Shown one piece after another: positions 25,801-34,276 of a DNA stretch of 34,332 bases. Origin of the DNA: JAVBKX01 sp031553835 (GTDB lineage Bacteria > Bacteroidota > Bacteroidia > Bacteroidales > Azobacteroidaceae); NCBI GenBank assembly GCA_031553835.1, contig JAVBKX010000027.1:1-34332 (forward strand), written 5' to 3'. The translations under genes were made by a program, and so were the position numbers. The notes under the pieces were generated by a model that saw only the letters and a program-made list of their open reading frames with translations, did no database searches and was not told where the DNA came from. Position 1 is the first letter of the stretch. Every line of letters begins with the position of its first letter.

Positions 25801-26545
25801 AGATCAATCGATCATGCGCCTCAGCGTGTTCTTCCTCTACAAAATGCACGTCATTAGTAGCCACTACTTTTGTATTGGTTTCTTTCGCCAATTCAATGAT
25901 CTGATTATAAACCGCCATCTGCTTGGGGTAAGTCGTCAGATCGGCTCCGGATTTGTCGGTTTGATGCCGTTGTATTTCGAGATAAAAATCATCTCCGAAT
26001 AAGTCCTTGAACCAGGCAATGGCTTCGCGTGCCGCATCTATATTGCCGGCATCTATTTTTCGGGGGATTTCTCCTCCCAGACATGCCGAACAAACGATCA
26101 AACCCTCATGATATTCTTTCAAAACATCTTTATCAATCCGGGGGCGATAATAATACCCGTCAATCCAGGAAGTAGAAACTAACTTGCAAAGATTTTGATA
26201 ACCCTTTTTATTCTTGGCCAACAGCAACAAATGCCATCCGCTACCATCTTCTTTCAGACTTTTGTCAAAACGGGTACGCCGGGCACAATAGGCCTCAACA
26301 CCCAATATTGGTTTAATTTTTTCTTCATCAGCTTTTCCTTTATTTATTTTCTCTACATAATCATAAAATTCTTTCACTCCAAACATATTCCCATGATCGG
26401 TCAAAGCCAAGGATTTCATTCCCGATCCGATGACTTTATTTACCAAACCGGGAATGGTGGACATTCCGTCCAGCAACGAATAATGGGAGTGAACATGTAG
26501 ATGCACAAAGGAATTAGCAGTATTATCAGTTGTCATAAAAGGCAT
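22853..26545 (-). CDS. dnaE: DNA polymerase III subunit alpha
   Basis: 1230 residues (1227 if the second Met at 26536 is used); the replicative polymerase. The PHP domain opens FVHLHVHSHYSLLDGM (residues 13-28). The palm carries the catalytic aspartates in MPDIDIDFDDD (around residue 460), preceded by the fingers/palm motif VGPGRGSAAGSAVAYCLG; KMDFLGLKTLSIIN and LYRPGPMAYIPDF are further DnaE1 signatures. A helix-hairpin-helix region (FGLGGVKGVGTGAVE) and a C-terminal OB-fold (LIMGGLVTNFRQGISKKGQH) follow. Length suits Bacteroidota DnaE. It follows the 1485-residue secreted protein gene by 55 bp and precedes trxA by 67 bp. Confidence 0.97.
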   Translation of the reverse strand: MPFMTTDNTANSFVHLHVHSHYSLLDGMSTIPGLVNKVIGSGMKSLALTDHGNMFGVKEFYDYVEKINKGKADEEKIKPILGVEAYCARRTRFDKSLKEDGSGWHLLLLAKNKKGYQNLCKLVSTSWIDGYYYRPRIDKDVLKEYHEGLIVCSACLGGEIPRKIDAGNIDAAREAIAWFKDLFGDDFYLEIQRHQTDKSGADLTTYPKQMAVYNQIIELAKETNTKVVATNDVHFVEEEHAEAHDRLICLSTGKDLDDPERMRYTKQEWLKTPEEMSLIFQDIPEALQNTLEIAAKVEFYDINSDAIMPVFPIPDAFGSELDYRAKYTEEELRSEFNKEDGQRFDKLGGYDKVIRIKFEADYLKALTFEKAKERYGDPIPPDVAERIEFELETMKTMGFPGYFLIVQDFIQAARDMGVSVGPGRGSAAGSAVAYCLGITDIDPLKYDLLFERFLNPDRISMPDIDIDFDDDGREKVLRWVTDKYGKEKVAHIITYGTMATKSSIKDVARVQRLPLSEAERLTKLIPDRFPEDDSGKAPKVNIKNCLRYVPELQEARHSYDQNLSDTLKYAEMLEGTVRQIGVHACGVIIGAEDLTNFVPLSTAKEKGSNEDVLVTQYEGSVIESVGLIKMDFLGLKTLSIINEALSNIKKSKGISIEIDKIPIDDEKTYELYSKGQTVGTFQFESAGMQKYLRELKPTKFEDLIAMNALYRPGPMAYIPDFVERKHGRKDITYDFPKMESRLKETYGITVYQEQVMLLSRDLAGFTRGQSDELRKAMGKKMVDKMAALKEKFLDGASKRGFGPQNKLEKIWSDWAEFAKYAFNKSHATCYSWVSYQTAYLKAHYPAEFMAANLTRNKDDIGEITKFMDECRSMGIGVKGPDVNESDLTFTVNKDGDIRFGLGGVKGVGTGAVETIILEREMNGPFKGIFDFVERVNLTACNKRCLEALALSGAFDNFQEVKREQYFSDNSKGELFLETLIRYGSRYQSDKSEATNSLFGGFDSVEISKPEIPFAETWGTLERLNKEKDLVGIYLSSHPLDDYYIILNHVCNATMKELSEDKESLKGKNLIMGGLVTNFRQGISKKGQHFGVMKIEDYSGSAEIFLFGDDYINFGKYGIPNMYLLIRGKVQGRWGNEDNLDLKIASVEQLPAVKDRLIEKFTVHLPLLSIDGDLTAGLSSLIKGCPGETSLYFSVLDENRVVVMKAGQSKFSVSRSLVQYLEEREMKFTIN

Positions 26546-26600
26546 TTTGAAGATATAAAATTACAAATTTCCCGGGAAAACGGACACAAACAGCAACATT

Positions 26601-29600
26601 TTATCTCATTACTATTTTGCCAATTTGCACTTTTCCATTCACCAGCCGCACTTTCACCAGATAAATTCCAGGAGTCAAAGACAATTCACGCCGGTAAGTA
26701 TTGGTCGAAACGTTATTGTCGGAAAAATATTGTATCCCTTGAATATTAAGCACTTGAACCGCATCAATCTCACTACCTGCATCTACATACAGTAACTTCC
26801 TCACTGTATAAATTTTGATCGAAGAGGCTTTAATTTGCTCAATATCAGATAAAACAGAGCGACCCACGGAGAGTTCGAATCGATTTTTCATATCTTCCGT
26901 ACCCTCAAATGTGTACATTGGTGTATGCAATAAATCCACCGATTTGCCTAAAACCTTATCAAGCAATGTCAACGATTCCACATAAAATCCATCCACATTA
27001 TCAAACTTTAAGGTTATTGTACCGCCATGCTCGCATTTGATACCCAGCGGAATCGTTGAAGATTCCTGAATAAACTGTACAGAATTTTTCTTCTTCGCAT
27101 CAATCGCAAACACCTGAGGCACATTGGTGTACAACGGATCAAAATTAAATAACCGGCGAACATCCTTACCATCCCGCAAACTTAATGTCAACCAACTGTT
27201 ACCCGACTGGTTCGATGCTTGTATGTACAATACTTCATCCACATGATTCTCTCTGCGGCTTGACCGTAATTTAGTAGAAGGATGTGTAACGGAGACTACA
27301 TCCGGAGGAAATACTAATTTAATCGTTCCCGAACCTGCAGTCTGTACAAAAAACGCCTGCAACGGAGCTATGTATTTGGTCAGAGAACCTCCGCTTCCAT
27401 ACGTATATTCTTGTCCCCAATTATTATCCACATACAAACGATAAGTGCCGTTCTGTAAATAATCATGATTCAATTCGTAAAATGCATCAAAATCTAAATG
27501 AGACAAAAACGGATTACCGATCATCACTTCTTTGCCGGCCGGAACTTCTATCCGGAAAGTCTCCATCACTGTACCCGGATCCGAAGGATTCTGGATCGTA
27601 TTTTTAATAAGGATGTTTTCCAATAAATCGTCGAAGGCAAACCGGTAACCCTCGCCGTCGCGAGCTATTTCATCATAAATCGTAGAGATGGTTTGAGACG
27701 GACTTTCATTATAATAATAGTAAAACCGGCTCTTTCCGCCCACATACTCATGAATCCGGTGAGATCCGCCCAAATTAGGTTCTTCCATATAAAAAGGCAA
27801 TTGGACAACTCCTTGCAATGCATTTAAATTGGTCTGGTACGCTTCATCTTCTCCGATACTACCCTGTTCGACTTGCGCCATCCAAATACTGATACCATGA
27901 GCTTGTTGCGCTCCAACATCCACGGCATTCGGATTATCCGGGACCTTCCATGCTCCCGCAAAATCGCCGTCAACCGTACTTTGCACAAATCCCTGTTGCC
28001 AGACGTCCGGCTTACCACCAAAAGAAAAATCGCCGGAAGCTATATTTTTTAATGGAGTAGCCAACGCATACCATTGACCCCGTTTCATCGGAGTGGCTGA
28101 AAAACCGGCGTCGCCATCCGTCATGTAAGTTGAACCGTTATAATAGCCGAAATTATACTGAACATAAGCCTTCTCGTATGTCAGGTAATGAGGCTTAGCC
28201 ACTTCGCCGCCAAAATGGAAGTAAATATTACGACAAACAGGATCTGTCAATTCCGTCAGGACAGGATAAATAGTGGCATTGCCCGGAATGTGTACATCTA
28301 CACAGGCGCTCGGTATCCCATACAATTTATTGCCAGAAGCATCCTCCCAGTTATTTTTATTATTCCAGTCTGCATCTGCAGCGTTACGACTCCAATACAT
28401 CGTCCCAAAAGACGCATAGTAAGGAGAGCTAAACTCGGAAACACAACCGCCGGATGAAATGGCTACAACCGTATAATTACCAGGCTGAACCGCTTCATAA
28501 GTAGAAGCGTTGGCATTGACAATCAGAACATCATCACGGTACCAGCGATAGGACGCTGCATCATTAGCAGTAGCGGTCAACTGAACACTATTACTGTAGC
28601 AGACCCCGCTGATAACCGGTTTAGCAGGAGTCACAATTACCTGCGTAATATCCACTGAATTTTCCAGATCACAGAAACCATTATTGATAATAATAGAATA
28701 AGTGCCAATATCGGCGGCTGTTGTATTTTCTATCACATACGAAGGCCCATTCTCCCCGGGAATCAGGACTCCGTCTTTATACCATTTATAATATTGTACC
28801 GGACCGACCGACATCACCGAAAATACCGTCGATTTTCCGGCACAAACTACGCCCGGATTTACTTCTCCAATGATATAAAGGAACTGGTCGAGACCATAAA
28901 AAACACGCAATTCCTGAGTTGTGGCCGAACCACAATCATCCTTAACCTGTACAGTATATTTCGCCGGAATAAGATTTGGAAAAATATTTTCCGATTGCCA
29001 GGCTGTATATTGCGAATCGTCGGCATTCAAAGGTTTCATCCGGTAGGTAAAAGGAGGGCGGTCTCCTGCTGCCACTACCGTCAATGATGCAGTATTCTGA
29101 TCCTGACAGGTAATCCCGCCGGACAAAGGTACATTAACCACCGGAGGACTATAGGAGGGCAAGGAAAATTCATACGTACCCAAAACACAATCTTTATCTC
29201 TGTAGGGATGAGTATAAGAGTCATTCTGTGAATAATATGGATGCACTTCCAATATATAATCGGATCCACCCGGCAGATTCGGCATATCAAAAGACCCTCC
29301 TCCAAACTGAATACTAGTATAAAGTGATTTAGTATTGTCCGAATTTTTCCTGTAGAGATTAACGAAAACCGGACCTTCAACCAACTGATCATTGAAATCT
29401 ATAAATTTGGGCGATAGGAGTACATTGAAAGCTCCACAAACAGTACCATTTGTTGGAGCGCCAATGGTTATTTCTCCAAAACTTTTATAAGGAGGCCTTG
29501 ACATTGGTGCAACAAAATCAACATATTCTTCTCTTCCACAATCGTAAGCGAGTTTGAATGTATAATCTCCATAAGGCAAATCGGTCCAAAGATAGTAATT

Positions 29601-31058
29601 CCAAGGCTCATCAAAATTCACCACAAAAGGCTCTATACCTAATCCCGGACCCGACACAACAGAAATTGTTACTTTGCCTGAATTAAAAAAATTTCCTGGC
29701 ACACAATCCAAAAAATGAAAACTCCATTGCAATATCATTGCATCTATATTACATGTAGCCCAATAACCATATTCATAAAAGGACAACAGATCTATACTAA
29801 CCATAGGCTGAGTGGGTGGGTCGATCGTGGTTTCAAACCAATCCGTTTTAACTATAGTATTAGATACATCTTTAATCGTAATCTTATAGTTAGTTCCATA
29901 ATCCAACCCTTTACACTCTATCTCTGTTGCATTTGTCCATGTGTATTGTTTCGTTTGTGTTCCCAATCCACTCTGTGGTTCAAACGTTACTGTCAAAGGA
30001 AAGTTTGCACAAGTATAGTTGGCTATTCCATTCGCTTGCATTTGGATATAAATGGCAGCGCTTTCAGGAATATCACAAAAATTTTGATTAGGACTCTTAC
30101 AGTTACGGGCAATCAAATACTCCACACTGGCTGCAGGCAAAAGATAAGGAGTTGATGTTATCTCTCCCGTACACGGATGTTTTACTTGAAAATTATAATT
30201 TAACACATTCGGATTGTAATTATCAAGATAAATGTACATATATGATGAATGCATATTGGTCCACTCTGTATATTGTCCAGAACCGGCCGGATACTCTACC
30301 CTGTATTCCAGCACATAATTAAAAATATGTGGATAATTATAACTATTATTAATTTTGATTTGGTTATTATTAATATAAGCCCAAAAATAGATCTTGGAGC
30401 ATCCTCCATTGCCATAAAGATAAGGAGTCCACTCCAAACTGGTAAATGGCACATCATTCAAATTATCAGAAGTGGCAACTTGAACAGGAGACACCGTTGA
30501 CCGGTATTCTCCACAATTATCTGTCACTTCCACCATATAACTACCCGCTTGCAACCGTGTAAGTGTAAATCCCTGATTATCCGTCTGCTCTGTCCAAACC
30601 TGAGAGGTATTAGTATTGGTTATTTTAATATTAAACGGAGCACGACCTCCTGTATAATTAATATACAGAAGTCCATTATCACCACACACATCCGATGAAT
30701 CGTAACTGGAACCTATTCCATTCAGGATAAAGTCAGGATAAGTTGATGTCAGGGTAACTTGTTCGATTACGGGGGTAGCTCCTGTGGTTCCGTCGTACAC
30801 TGCCACTGTATAATTACCAGCCGGAAGTCCTGAAAAATACGAATCGGCTTGAGGTGGCGTAGTTACTTCAGATGGCGCTATCAACTGATAAGATGCTGCA
30901 CCTTGAATATTAGTAGCAACGATTTCCAATGTACCATTACTTCTACAAGTTCCATGAGTCACTTTCACTTCCTGAATCACCGGAATAGAAAATCCGGATA
31001 TAGGCATACTTGCTAAGATCAACAAATAAATATATTGTTGAAGTATATTTTTTTTCAT
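26601..31058 (-). CDS. Very large secreted Ig-like repeat protein with T9SS sorting domain
   Basis: 1485 residues. A signal peptide (MKKNILQQYIYLLILASMPI, cleavage near GFS) leads into successive SprB/adhesin-like beta modules, many with paired cysteines (for example THGTCRSNGTLEI, SSDVCGDNGLLYINYTGG, KDDCGSATTQELRV). Two clear Ig-like domains lie at ~725-805 and ~805-880 (YYKWYKDGVLIPGENG and YRWYRDDVLIVNANA). A region from ~885 (WNNKNNWEDASG, MKRGQWYALATPLKNI) resembles domains seen in other large Bacteroidota surface proteins. The last ~75 residues (VQVLNIQGIQYF to LTPGIYLVKVRLVNGKVQIG) are a type A T9SS sorting domain. Probable surface adhesin or matrix protein; binding partner unknown. 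Eleven bases separate it from the 184-residue secreted protein upstream. Confidence 0.85.
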   Translation of the reverse strand: MKKNILQQYIYLLILASMPISGFSIPVIQEVKVTHGTCRSNGTLEIVATNIQGAASYQLIAPSEVTTPPQADSYFSGLPAGNYTVAVYDGTTGATPVIEQVTLTSTYPDFILNGIGSSYDSSDVCGDNGLLYINYTGGRAPFNIKITNTNTSQVWTEQTDNQGFTLTRLQAGSYMVEVTDNCGEYRSTVSPVQVATSDNLNDVPFTSLEWTPYLYGNGGCSKIYFWAYINNNQIKINNSYNYPHIFNYVLEYRVEYPAGSGQYTEWTNMHSSYMYIYLDNYNPNVLNYNFQVKHPCTGEITSTPYLLPAASVEYLIARNCKSPNQNFCDIPESAAIYIQMQANGIANYTCANFPLTVTFEPQSGLGTQTKQYTWTNATEIECKGLDYGTNYKITIKDVSNTIVKTDWFETTIDPPTQPMVSIDLLSFYEYGYWATCNIDAMILQWSFHFLDCVPGNFFNSGKVTISVVSGPGLGIEPFVVNFDEPWNYYLWTDLPYGDYTFKLAYDCGREEYVDFVAPMSRPPYKSFGEITIGAPTNGTVCGAFNVLLSPKFIDFNDQLVEGPVFVNLYRKNSDNTKSLYTSIQFGGGSFDMPNLPGGSDYILEVHPYYSQNDSYTHPYRDKDCVLGTYEFSLPSYSPPVVNVPLSGGITCQDQNTASLTVVAAGDRPPFTYRMKPLNADDSQYTAWQSENIFPNLIPAKYTVQVKDDCGSATTQELRVFYGLDQFLYIIGEVNPGVVCAGKSTVFSVMSVGPVQYYKWYKDGVLIPGENGPSYVIENTTAADIGTYSIIINNGFCDLENSVDITQVIVTPAKPVISGVCYSNSVQLTATANDAASYRWYRDDVLIVNANASTYEAVQPGNYTVVAISSGGCVSEFSSPYYASFGTMYWSRNAADADWNNKNNWEDASGNKLYGIPSACVDVHIPGNATIYPVLTELTDPVCRNIYFHFGGEVAKPHYLTYEKAYVQYNFGYYNGSTYMTDGDAGFSATPMKRGQWYALATPLKNIASGDFSFGGKPDVWQQGFVQSTVDGDFAGAWKVPDNPNAVDVGAQQAHGISIWMAQVEQGSIGEDEAYQTNLNALQGVVQLPFYMEEPNLGGSHRIHEYVGGKSRFYYYYNESPSQTISTIYDEIARDGEGYRFAFDDLLENILIKNTIQNPSDPGTVMETFRIEVPAGKEVMIGNPFLSHLDFDAFYELNHDYLQNGTYRLYVDNNWGQEYTYGSGGSLTKYIAPLQAFFVQTAGSGTIKLVFPPDVVSVTHPSTKLRSSRRENHVDEVLYIQASNQSGNSWLTLSLRDGKDVRRLFNFDPLYTNVPQVFAIDAKKKNSVQFIQESSTIPLGIKCEHGGTITLKFDNVDGFYVESLTLLDKVLGKSVDLLHTPMYTFEGTEDMKNRFELSVGRSVLSDIEQIKASSIKIYTVRKLLYVDAGSEIDAVQVLNIQGIQYFSDNNVSTNTYRRELSLTPGIYLVKVRLVNGKVQIGKIVMR

Positions 31059-31069
31059 AATTGTTAGAA

Positions 31070-31624
31070 TTATAGATTTTTTCTGGATGATTGTTCTTGC
31101 ATAAATTGCTTTTTCTTCATTTCAATCGGATATTGATAGAGCAGAAAAAATGCGGCCAATCGCTTATTTACAATTTTCCCAACTTGCAGCAATGCGCGAC
31201 CGGCTCCATCCATCACCAAACCGGATGGATTGATCTGATAAACGATTTGACATTTCTTGTCCAGCACATTGCCTAAGGATGGATTATATAACCCTAACGT
31301 ATCCAGTCGCATCCCCGACGGATCTTCCATAATGTATAATACAACATCGTTCTCAGCCGGCAGCTTCACCATCAACTGTTCTGCCGGATGAACTTTGTTT
31401 ACAAACCAAATCGAATTGCCATTACGCAATTCAAAACCATAATTGTCGAGCAGTCCCAATAATAATTTGGAATCGTTTTGTTGCATCGCCCATACAAATT
31501 GAGGGTTTTCTACATCAAGAATAGCTTTTTGAGCAAGCAATGTGTCTTGTCTTTCCACTTGTGCATTTAAGGTAAAAGTCGTCAATAAAAATGCACCGAC
31601 TAATTGAAGATAAATAAGTTTCAT
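31070..31624 (-). CDS. Secreted protein of unknown function
   Basis: 184 residues with a signal peptide (MKLIYLQLVGAFLLTTFTLN, cleavage after AQ22). I do not recognise a family. The mature part starts VERQDTLLAQKAILDVENPQ and is mixed alpha/beta (LLGLLDNYGFELRNGN, VVLYIMEDPSGM, CQIVYQINPSGLVMD), with a basic tail KKKQFMQEQSSRKNL. It has one cysteine in the mature chain and no lipobox, so it is likely periplasmic. It ends 11 bp before the 1485-residue T9SS cargo gene on the same strand, so the two are almost certainly one operon and may be partners (inference). No exact promoter box was found upstream. Confidence 0.75.
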   Translation of the reverse strand: MKLIYLQLVGAFLLTTFTLNAQVERQDTLLAQKAILDVENPQFVWAMQQNDSKLLLGLLDNYGFELRNGNSIWFVNKVHPAEQLMVKLPAENDVVLYIMEDPSGMRLDTLGLYNPSLGNVLDKKCQIVYQINPSGLVMDGAGRALLQVGKIVNKRLAAFFLLYQYPIEMKKKQFMQEQSSRKNL

Positions 31625-31941
31625 AACGTGTGTAAATAATATTCATACTAAAAAGTTTGAAATTTATATCCCTAAAAATTACAAACCTTGATCAAGGAAC
31701 AGAGAGAATTTACCTCTTGAGCAAAGAGATACACCAGAAGAACCTGAATGCAAATTAATGCACCCAATATGGTATTAACAACAATAATATGGAAAGAAAA
31801 TCCCATAGATGATGATAGAATGTGTGAAATGTGTGAACTTACAGGCTACAAATATATGAAAATTATTGGTTGTTTTTACAATAACAGCAAAAAAAAGCGG
31901 ATATCGTAATTGATATCCGCTTTTTACAAAAAAATCGTATG
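31625..31941. other. Intergenic region, 317 bp, no gene seen
   Basis: AT-rich. It holds the rpsP terminator at its right end and presumably the promoter for the 184-residue secreted protein on the left; the best -7 candidate (AAGGTTTG on the minus strand near 31689-31682) has one mismatch and no -33 partner. A short direct repeat of TGTGTGAA lies near 31820-31840. No tRNA, ORF or strong hairpin otherwise. Confidence 0.6.
31892..31925 (-). terminator. rpsP terminator
   Basis: AAAAAGCGGATATC (31892-31905) pairs perfectly with 31912-31925 over a 6-nt loop, 16 bp past the rpsP stop. The T tract on the minus strand makes it an intrinsic terminator; it could also act on the plus strand. Confidence 0.9.
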
Positions 31942-32478
31942 TTACTCGGCAGCGACTTCCGGTTCTACTGCGGGAGCTTCCGGTTCAGCAACAGATTCTT
32001 CAGCTTCTGTTACTACTTTTTCTGCTTTTTTCTTAGCTAAAGCTTCTGCTCTGGCTTTATTTATTTCTTTTTCGGCCTCCAATTTAGCTTTAGCATCTGC
32101 TCTTGCCGATTCATTTTTCTTAGATTGAGCGGTTTGTTTAGCCGTTTGTTTTGAATCCACCCAAGCCTGGAATTTTTTTTCCGCTTCCGCTTCGTTAAAT
32201 GCTCCTTTAGCTACACCACCTAATAAATGTTTTTTCAACAAAACGCCTTCATCCGAAAGGATATTGCGAGTAGTATCTGTAGGTTGAGCCCCTACTTGCA
32301 GCCAATACAAAGCTCTATCGAAGTCCAAATTTATCGTAGCAGGATGGGTATTCGGGTTATAAGAACCAATCCTTTCAATAAACTTTCCATCACGTGGAGC
32401 CCTGCTATCTGCGATCACGATGTGGTAAAACGCGTACCCTTTGCGACCATGTCTTTGCAATCTGATTTTAGTTGCCAT
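31942..32478 (-). CDS. rpsP: 30S ribosomal protein S16 with extended tail
   Basis: 178 residues. The first ~80 are canonical S16 (MATKIRLQRHGRKGYAFYHI, APRDGKFIERIGSYNP, DRALYWLQVGAQPTDT), which binds 16S rRNA during small-subunit assembly. The remaining ~95 residues are an extension: a Lys/Ala/Glu-rich probable coiled coil (KKNESARADAKAKLEAEKEI) and an acidic, proline-containing tail ending PAVEPEVAAE. Long tails of this type are known in Bacteroidota S16. It is monocistronic, with its own promoter and terminator, rather than in the rpsP-rimM-trmD arrangement of Proteobacteria. Confidence 0.97.
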   Translation of the reverse strand: MATKIRLQRHGRKGYAFYHIVIADSRAPRDGKFIERIGSYNPNTHPATINLDFDRALYWLQVGAQPTDTTRNILSDEGVLLKKHLLGGVAKGAFNEAEAEKKFQAWVDSKQTAKQTAQSKKNESARADAKAKLEAEKEINKARAEALAKKKAEKVVTEAEESVAEPEAPAVEPEVAAE

Positions 32479-32521
32479 TAATAATTTGTTTTTGAATTTA
32501 TAAATTTTGCATTAGCGGCTG

Positions 32522-32529
32522 CAAAGGTA
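32522..32529 (-). promoter_or_regulatory. rpsP promoter (-7 box)
   Basis: TACCTTTG on the minus strand is a perfect -7 box 43 bp upstream of the rpsP ATG. The -33 region is only TTTTC-like. Confidence 0.65.
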
Positions 32530-32575
32530 CAGAATAAAATTAAGACTGAAAAATTAATAACAAAAAATCAAAAGG

Positions 32576-33538
32576 TTAATTTCGATCTGTATAAATCCAG
32601 GCATCGGAATATTTTGGATAGGTAGAACGGAACGAAGATAAGAAACGTTCGGCAGACGATTTATCCTGGAAACTTCGAATATAGACGCGGTATCTTCCAT
32701 CTTTATTTAGAATCGCAGGCGTATATCTGGATTTGAATGTCATCGCTGGCAACTTGGCTTTCGCGGTTGCTCGCGAGGGAAAACTTCCGACGATAATATA
32801 ATGTTTTTGCCGGGCATTATTGTACTCTACGACAACCTGTTCGACAGGAGAAATCTCGGGAAGAGGCCGCACAACCGGTGGCTGATAAATATCTAAAGGA
32901 ATTGCACTGACAGACAAAGTTGGAACATATTCCGACATATTTCCTGTCACAAATAAACCGGCTTCATGTACATCATTGTCCCGGCCAATAGGGGTGGCAA
33001 AAAACAGAAAAACAGCCGCACTGGCGGCAATCACCCGCACAGCATGAGTCCAGCGTTCGCCCAATGAATGAACCACATCTTCTGAATGTTCTTTCTCGCG
33101 AACAGGAGCCATCCGACGATCAAGCGCCGGCAAACGAACAGGATCGAGTCCGTAATTACATGCATTAGCCACAGAATCCCAAGCCGGAGTAAATAAAACA
33201 TGTCCCAAATCAGACAATCTAAACATACCGACCATCGACAAGTTGTATTCGCCTTCCTGTTGAACAGCACTCCGAATGCCTTCACAAAAACGGGTTACAA
33301 TAATAGCAGCTTCTTCATAGGAAACACCCAGACTTCTCATCACTAATCCCGACAGTAAGCCATCATTATGCTTTAATCCGGGATTAAAGCCGATCAAACG
33401 CACCGGAGGCAAAACACAACCGCTTTCTTCCGTCTCGCCGGCTTTAGTATCGTATGCAACAAATGCTCCAATACCGGGCAGTATCACACAATCGTGGGAT
33501 ATTAACAAATAAGCGATATAGGGGGACAAGTTTTGCAT
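32576..33538 (-). CDS. HU-CCDC81 and SPOR domain membrane protein
   Basis: 320 residues. The N-terminal ~135 residues match the paired HU-CCDC81 (IHF/HU-like) domains found in Bacteroidota SPOR proteins: MQNLSPYIAYLLISHDCVIL, PGIGAFVAYD, LIGFNPGLKHNDGLL and YNLSMVGMFRLSDLG. One transmembrane helix follows (VRVIAASAAVFLFFATPIG, ~170-188), then a ~55-residue periplasmic linker and a C-terminal SPOR domain (~243-318, KHYIIVGSFPSRATAKAKL to SDAWIYTDRN). SPOR domains bind denuded glycan strands of septal peptidoglycan, so a role in division with a cytoplasmic DNA- or protein-binding head is the usual inference. The -7 box is only 7 bp from the ATG, implying a leaderless or nearly leaderless mRNA. 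Confidence 0.87.
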   Translation of the reverse strand: MQNLSPYIAYLLISHDCVILPGIGAFVAYDTKAGETEESGCVLPPVRLIGFNPGLKHNDGLLSGLVMRSLGVSYEEAAIIVTRFCEGIRSAVQQEGEYNLSMVGMFRLSDLGHVLFTPAWDSVANACNYGLDPVRLPALDRRMAPVREKEHSEDVVHSLGERWTHAVRVIAASAAVFLFFATPIGRDNDVHEAGLFVTGNMSEYVPTLSVSAIPLDIYQPPVVRPLPEISPVEQVVVEYNNARQKHYIIVGSFPSRATAKAKLPAMTFKSRYTPAILNKDGRYRVYIRSFQDKSSAERFLSSFRSTYPKYSDAWIYTDRN

Positions 33539-33545
33539 AAGGAGA

Positions 33546-33577
33546 CAAAGGTAGAAGTTTTTTTCTAATTTTGCAAT
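33546..33577 (-). promoter_or_regulatory. Promoter of HU-CCDC81/SPOR gene
   Basis: On the minus strand TACCTTTG (33553-33546) is a perfect -7 box and ATTG (33577-33574) is a one-mismatch -33 box with a 20-nt spacer. The start codon at 33538 falls right at the expected transcription start. Confidence 0.65.
33566..33573 (+). promoter_or_regulatory. mnmD promoter (-7 box)
   Basis: TAATTTTG fits TAnnTTTG and lies 43 bp before the mnmD ATG. It sits inside the -7/-33 spacer of the divergent promoter, so the two probably compete for polymerase. No TTTG -33 box is present. Confidence 0.55.
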
Positions 33578-33616
33578 CTGAAAAATGCAACAAAATGGTA
33601 ATCAAAGAATTTTTCT

Positions 33617-34276
33617 ATGGAAATACAAATCACATCCGACGGCTCACATACCTTGTATATTCCGGAATTAGATGAGCACTATCATTCGATCAATGGAGCC
33701 ATACAGGAATCCCGGCATGTCTTCATAGAAGCCGGATTAAATCAATGCAAAAAGGACACGATAAACATATTGGAATTAGGATTCGGCACGGGACTGAATG
33801 CTTTTCTCTCTGCTATGGAAGCCGAAAAACAAGGTAAGATCATTATTTATACAACGCTTGAAAAATTTCCCTTGCCACAATCCGTTGCCGCGCAATTAAA
33901 TTACGCTTCTTATCAGCGCCCTTCTTTATTTTCCGAATTGCACCGATGCGAATGGGATAAGCCGGCGATTATTACGCCTTTCTTTTCCCTGCATAAAATT
34001 CAAACTGATTTTGCAGATTATGATTATCCGGGGCCATACGATGTTGTTTACTATGATGCTTTCGCTCCGGATAAACAAGCCAATGTCTGGACTCCTGAGA
34101 TTTTTAGACGCATTTTCCAAGGCATGACCGAAGACGGGATTCTCACTACCTATTGTGCTAAAGGAGAAGTACGAAGAATGATGCTCACTGAAGGCTTTCA
34201 GGTAGAACGTATTCCAGGGCCTCCGGGAAAACGGCAAATGTTGAGAGGGAGAAAGGAGTTGAGAATTGTGAAGTGA
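33617..34276 (+). CDS. mnmD: MnmD-type tRNA 5-aminomethyl-2-thiouridine methyltransferase
   Basis: 219 residues; a stand-alone relative of the MnmC methyltransferase domain, using SAM to finish mnm5(s2)U34 in the wobble position of tRNAs. The N-terminal substrate motif HYHSINGAIQES (21-32) and SAM-binding motif LELGFGTGLN (52-61) are clear, followed by YYDAFAPDKQANVWTPEIF, the family's catalytic region, and CAKGEVRRMM near the end. The FAD-dependent oxidase half of MnmC is absent, as in other MnmD proteins. The last ten codons coincide with the start of word tract E. It is divergent from the HU-CCDC81/SPOR gene. Confidence 0.92.
   Translation: MEIQITSDGSHTLYIPELDEHYHSINGAIQESRHVFIEAGLNQCKKDTINILELGFGTGLNAFLSAMEAEKQGKIIIYTTLEKFPLPQSVAAQLNYASYQRPSLFSELHRCEWDKPAIITPFFSLHKIQTDFADYDYPGPYDVVYYDAFAPDKQANVWTPEIFRRIFQGMTEDGILTTYCAKGEVRRMMLTEGFQVERIPGPPGKRQMLRGRKELRIVK

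Noticed and set aside
25313..26002. 229-codon open frame on the plus strand opposite dnaE
   Set aside because: Shadow of the dnaE PHP/palm coding sequence; biased composition and no start signals.
26601..31058. Repeated modules in the 1485-residue protein as a CRISPR-like or DNA tandem repeat
   Set aside because: Similarity is at protein fold level only; there are no regularly spaced identical DNA repeats.
31625..31891. tRNA or riboswitch in the 317-bp gap
   Set aside because: No cloverleaf, T-loop consensus or conserved aptamer-like structure could be found.
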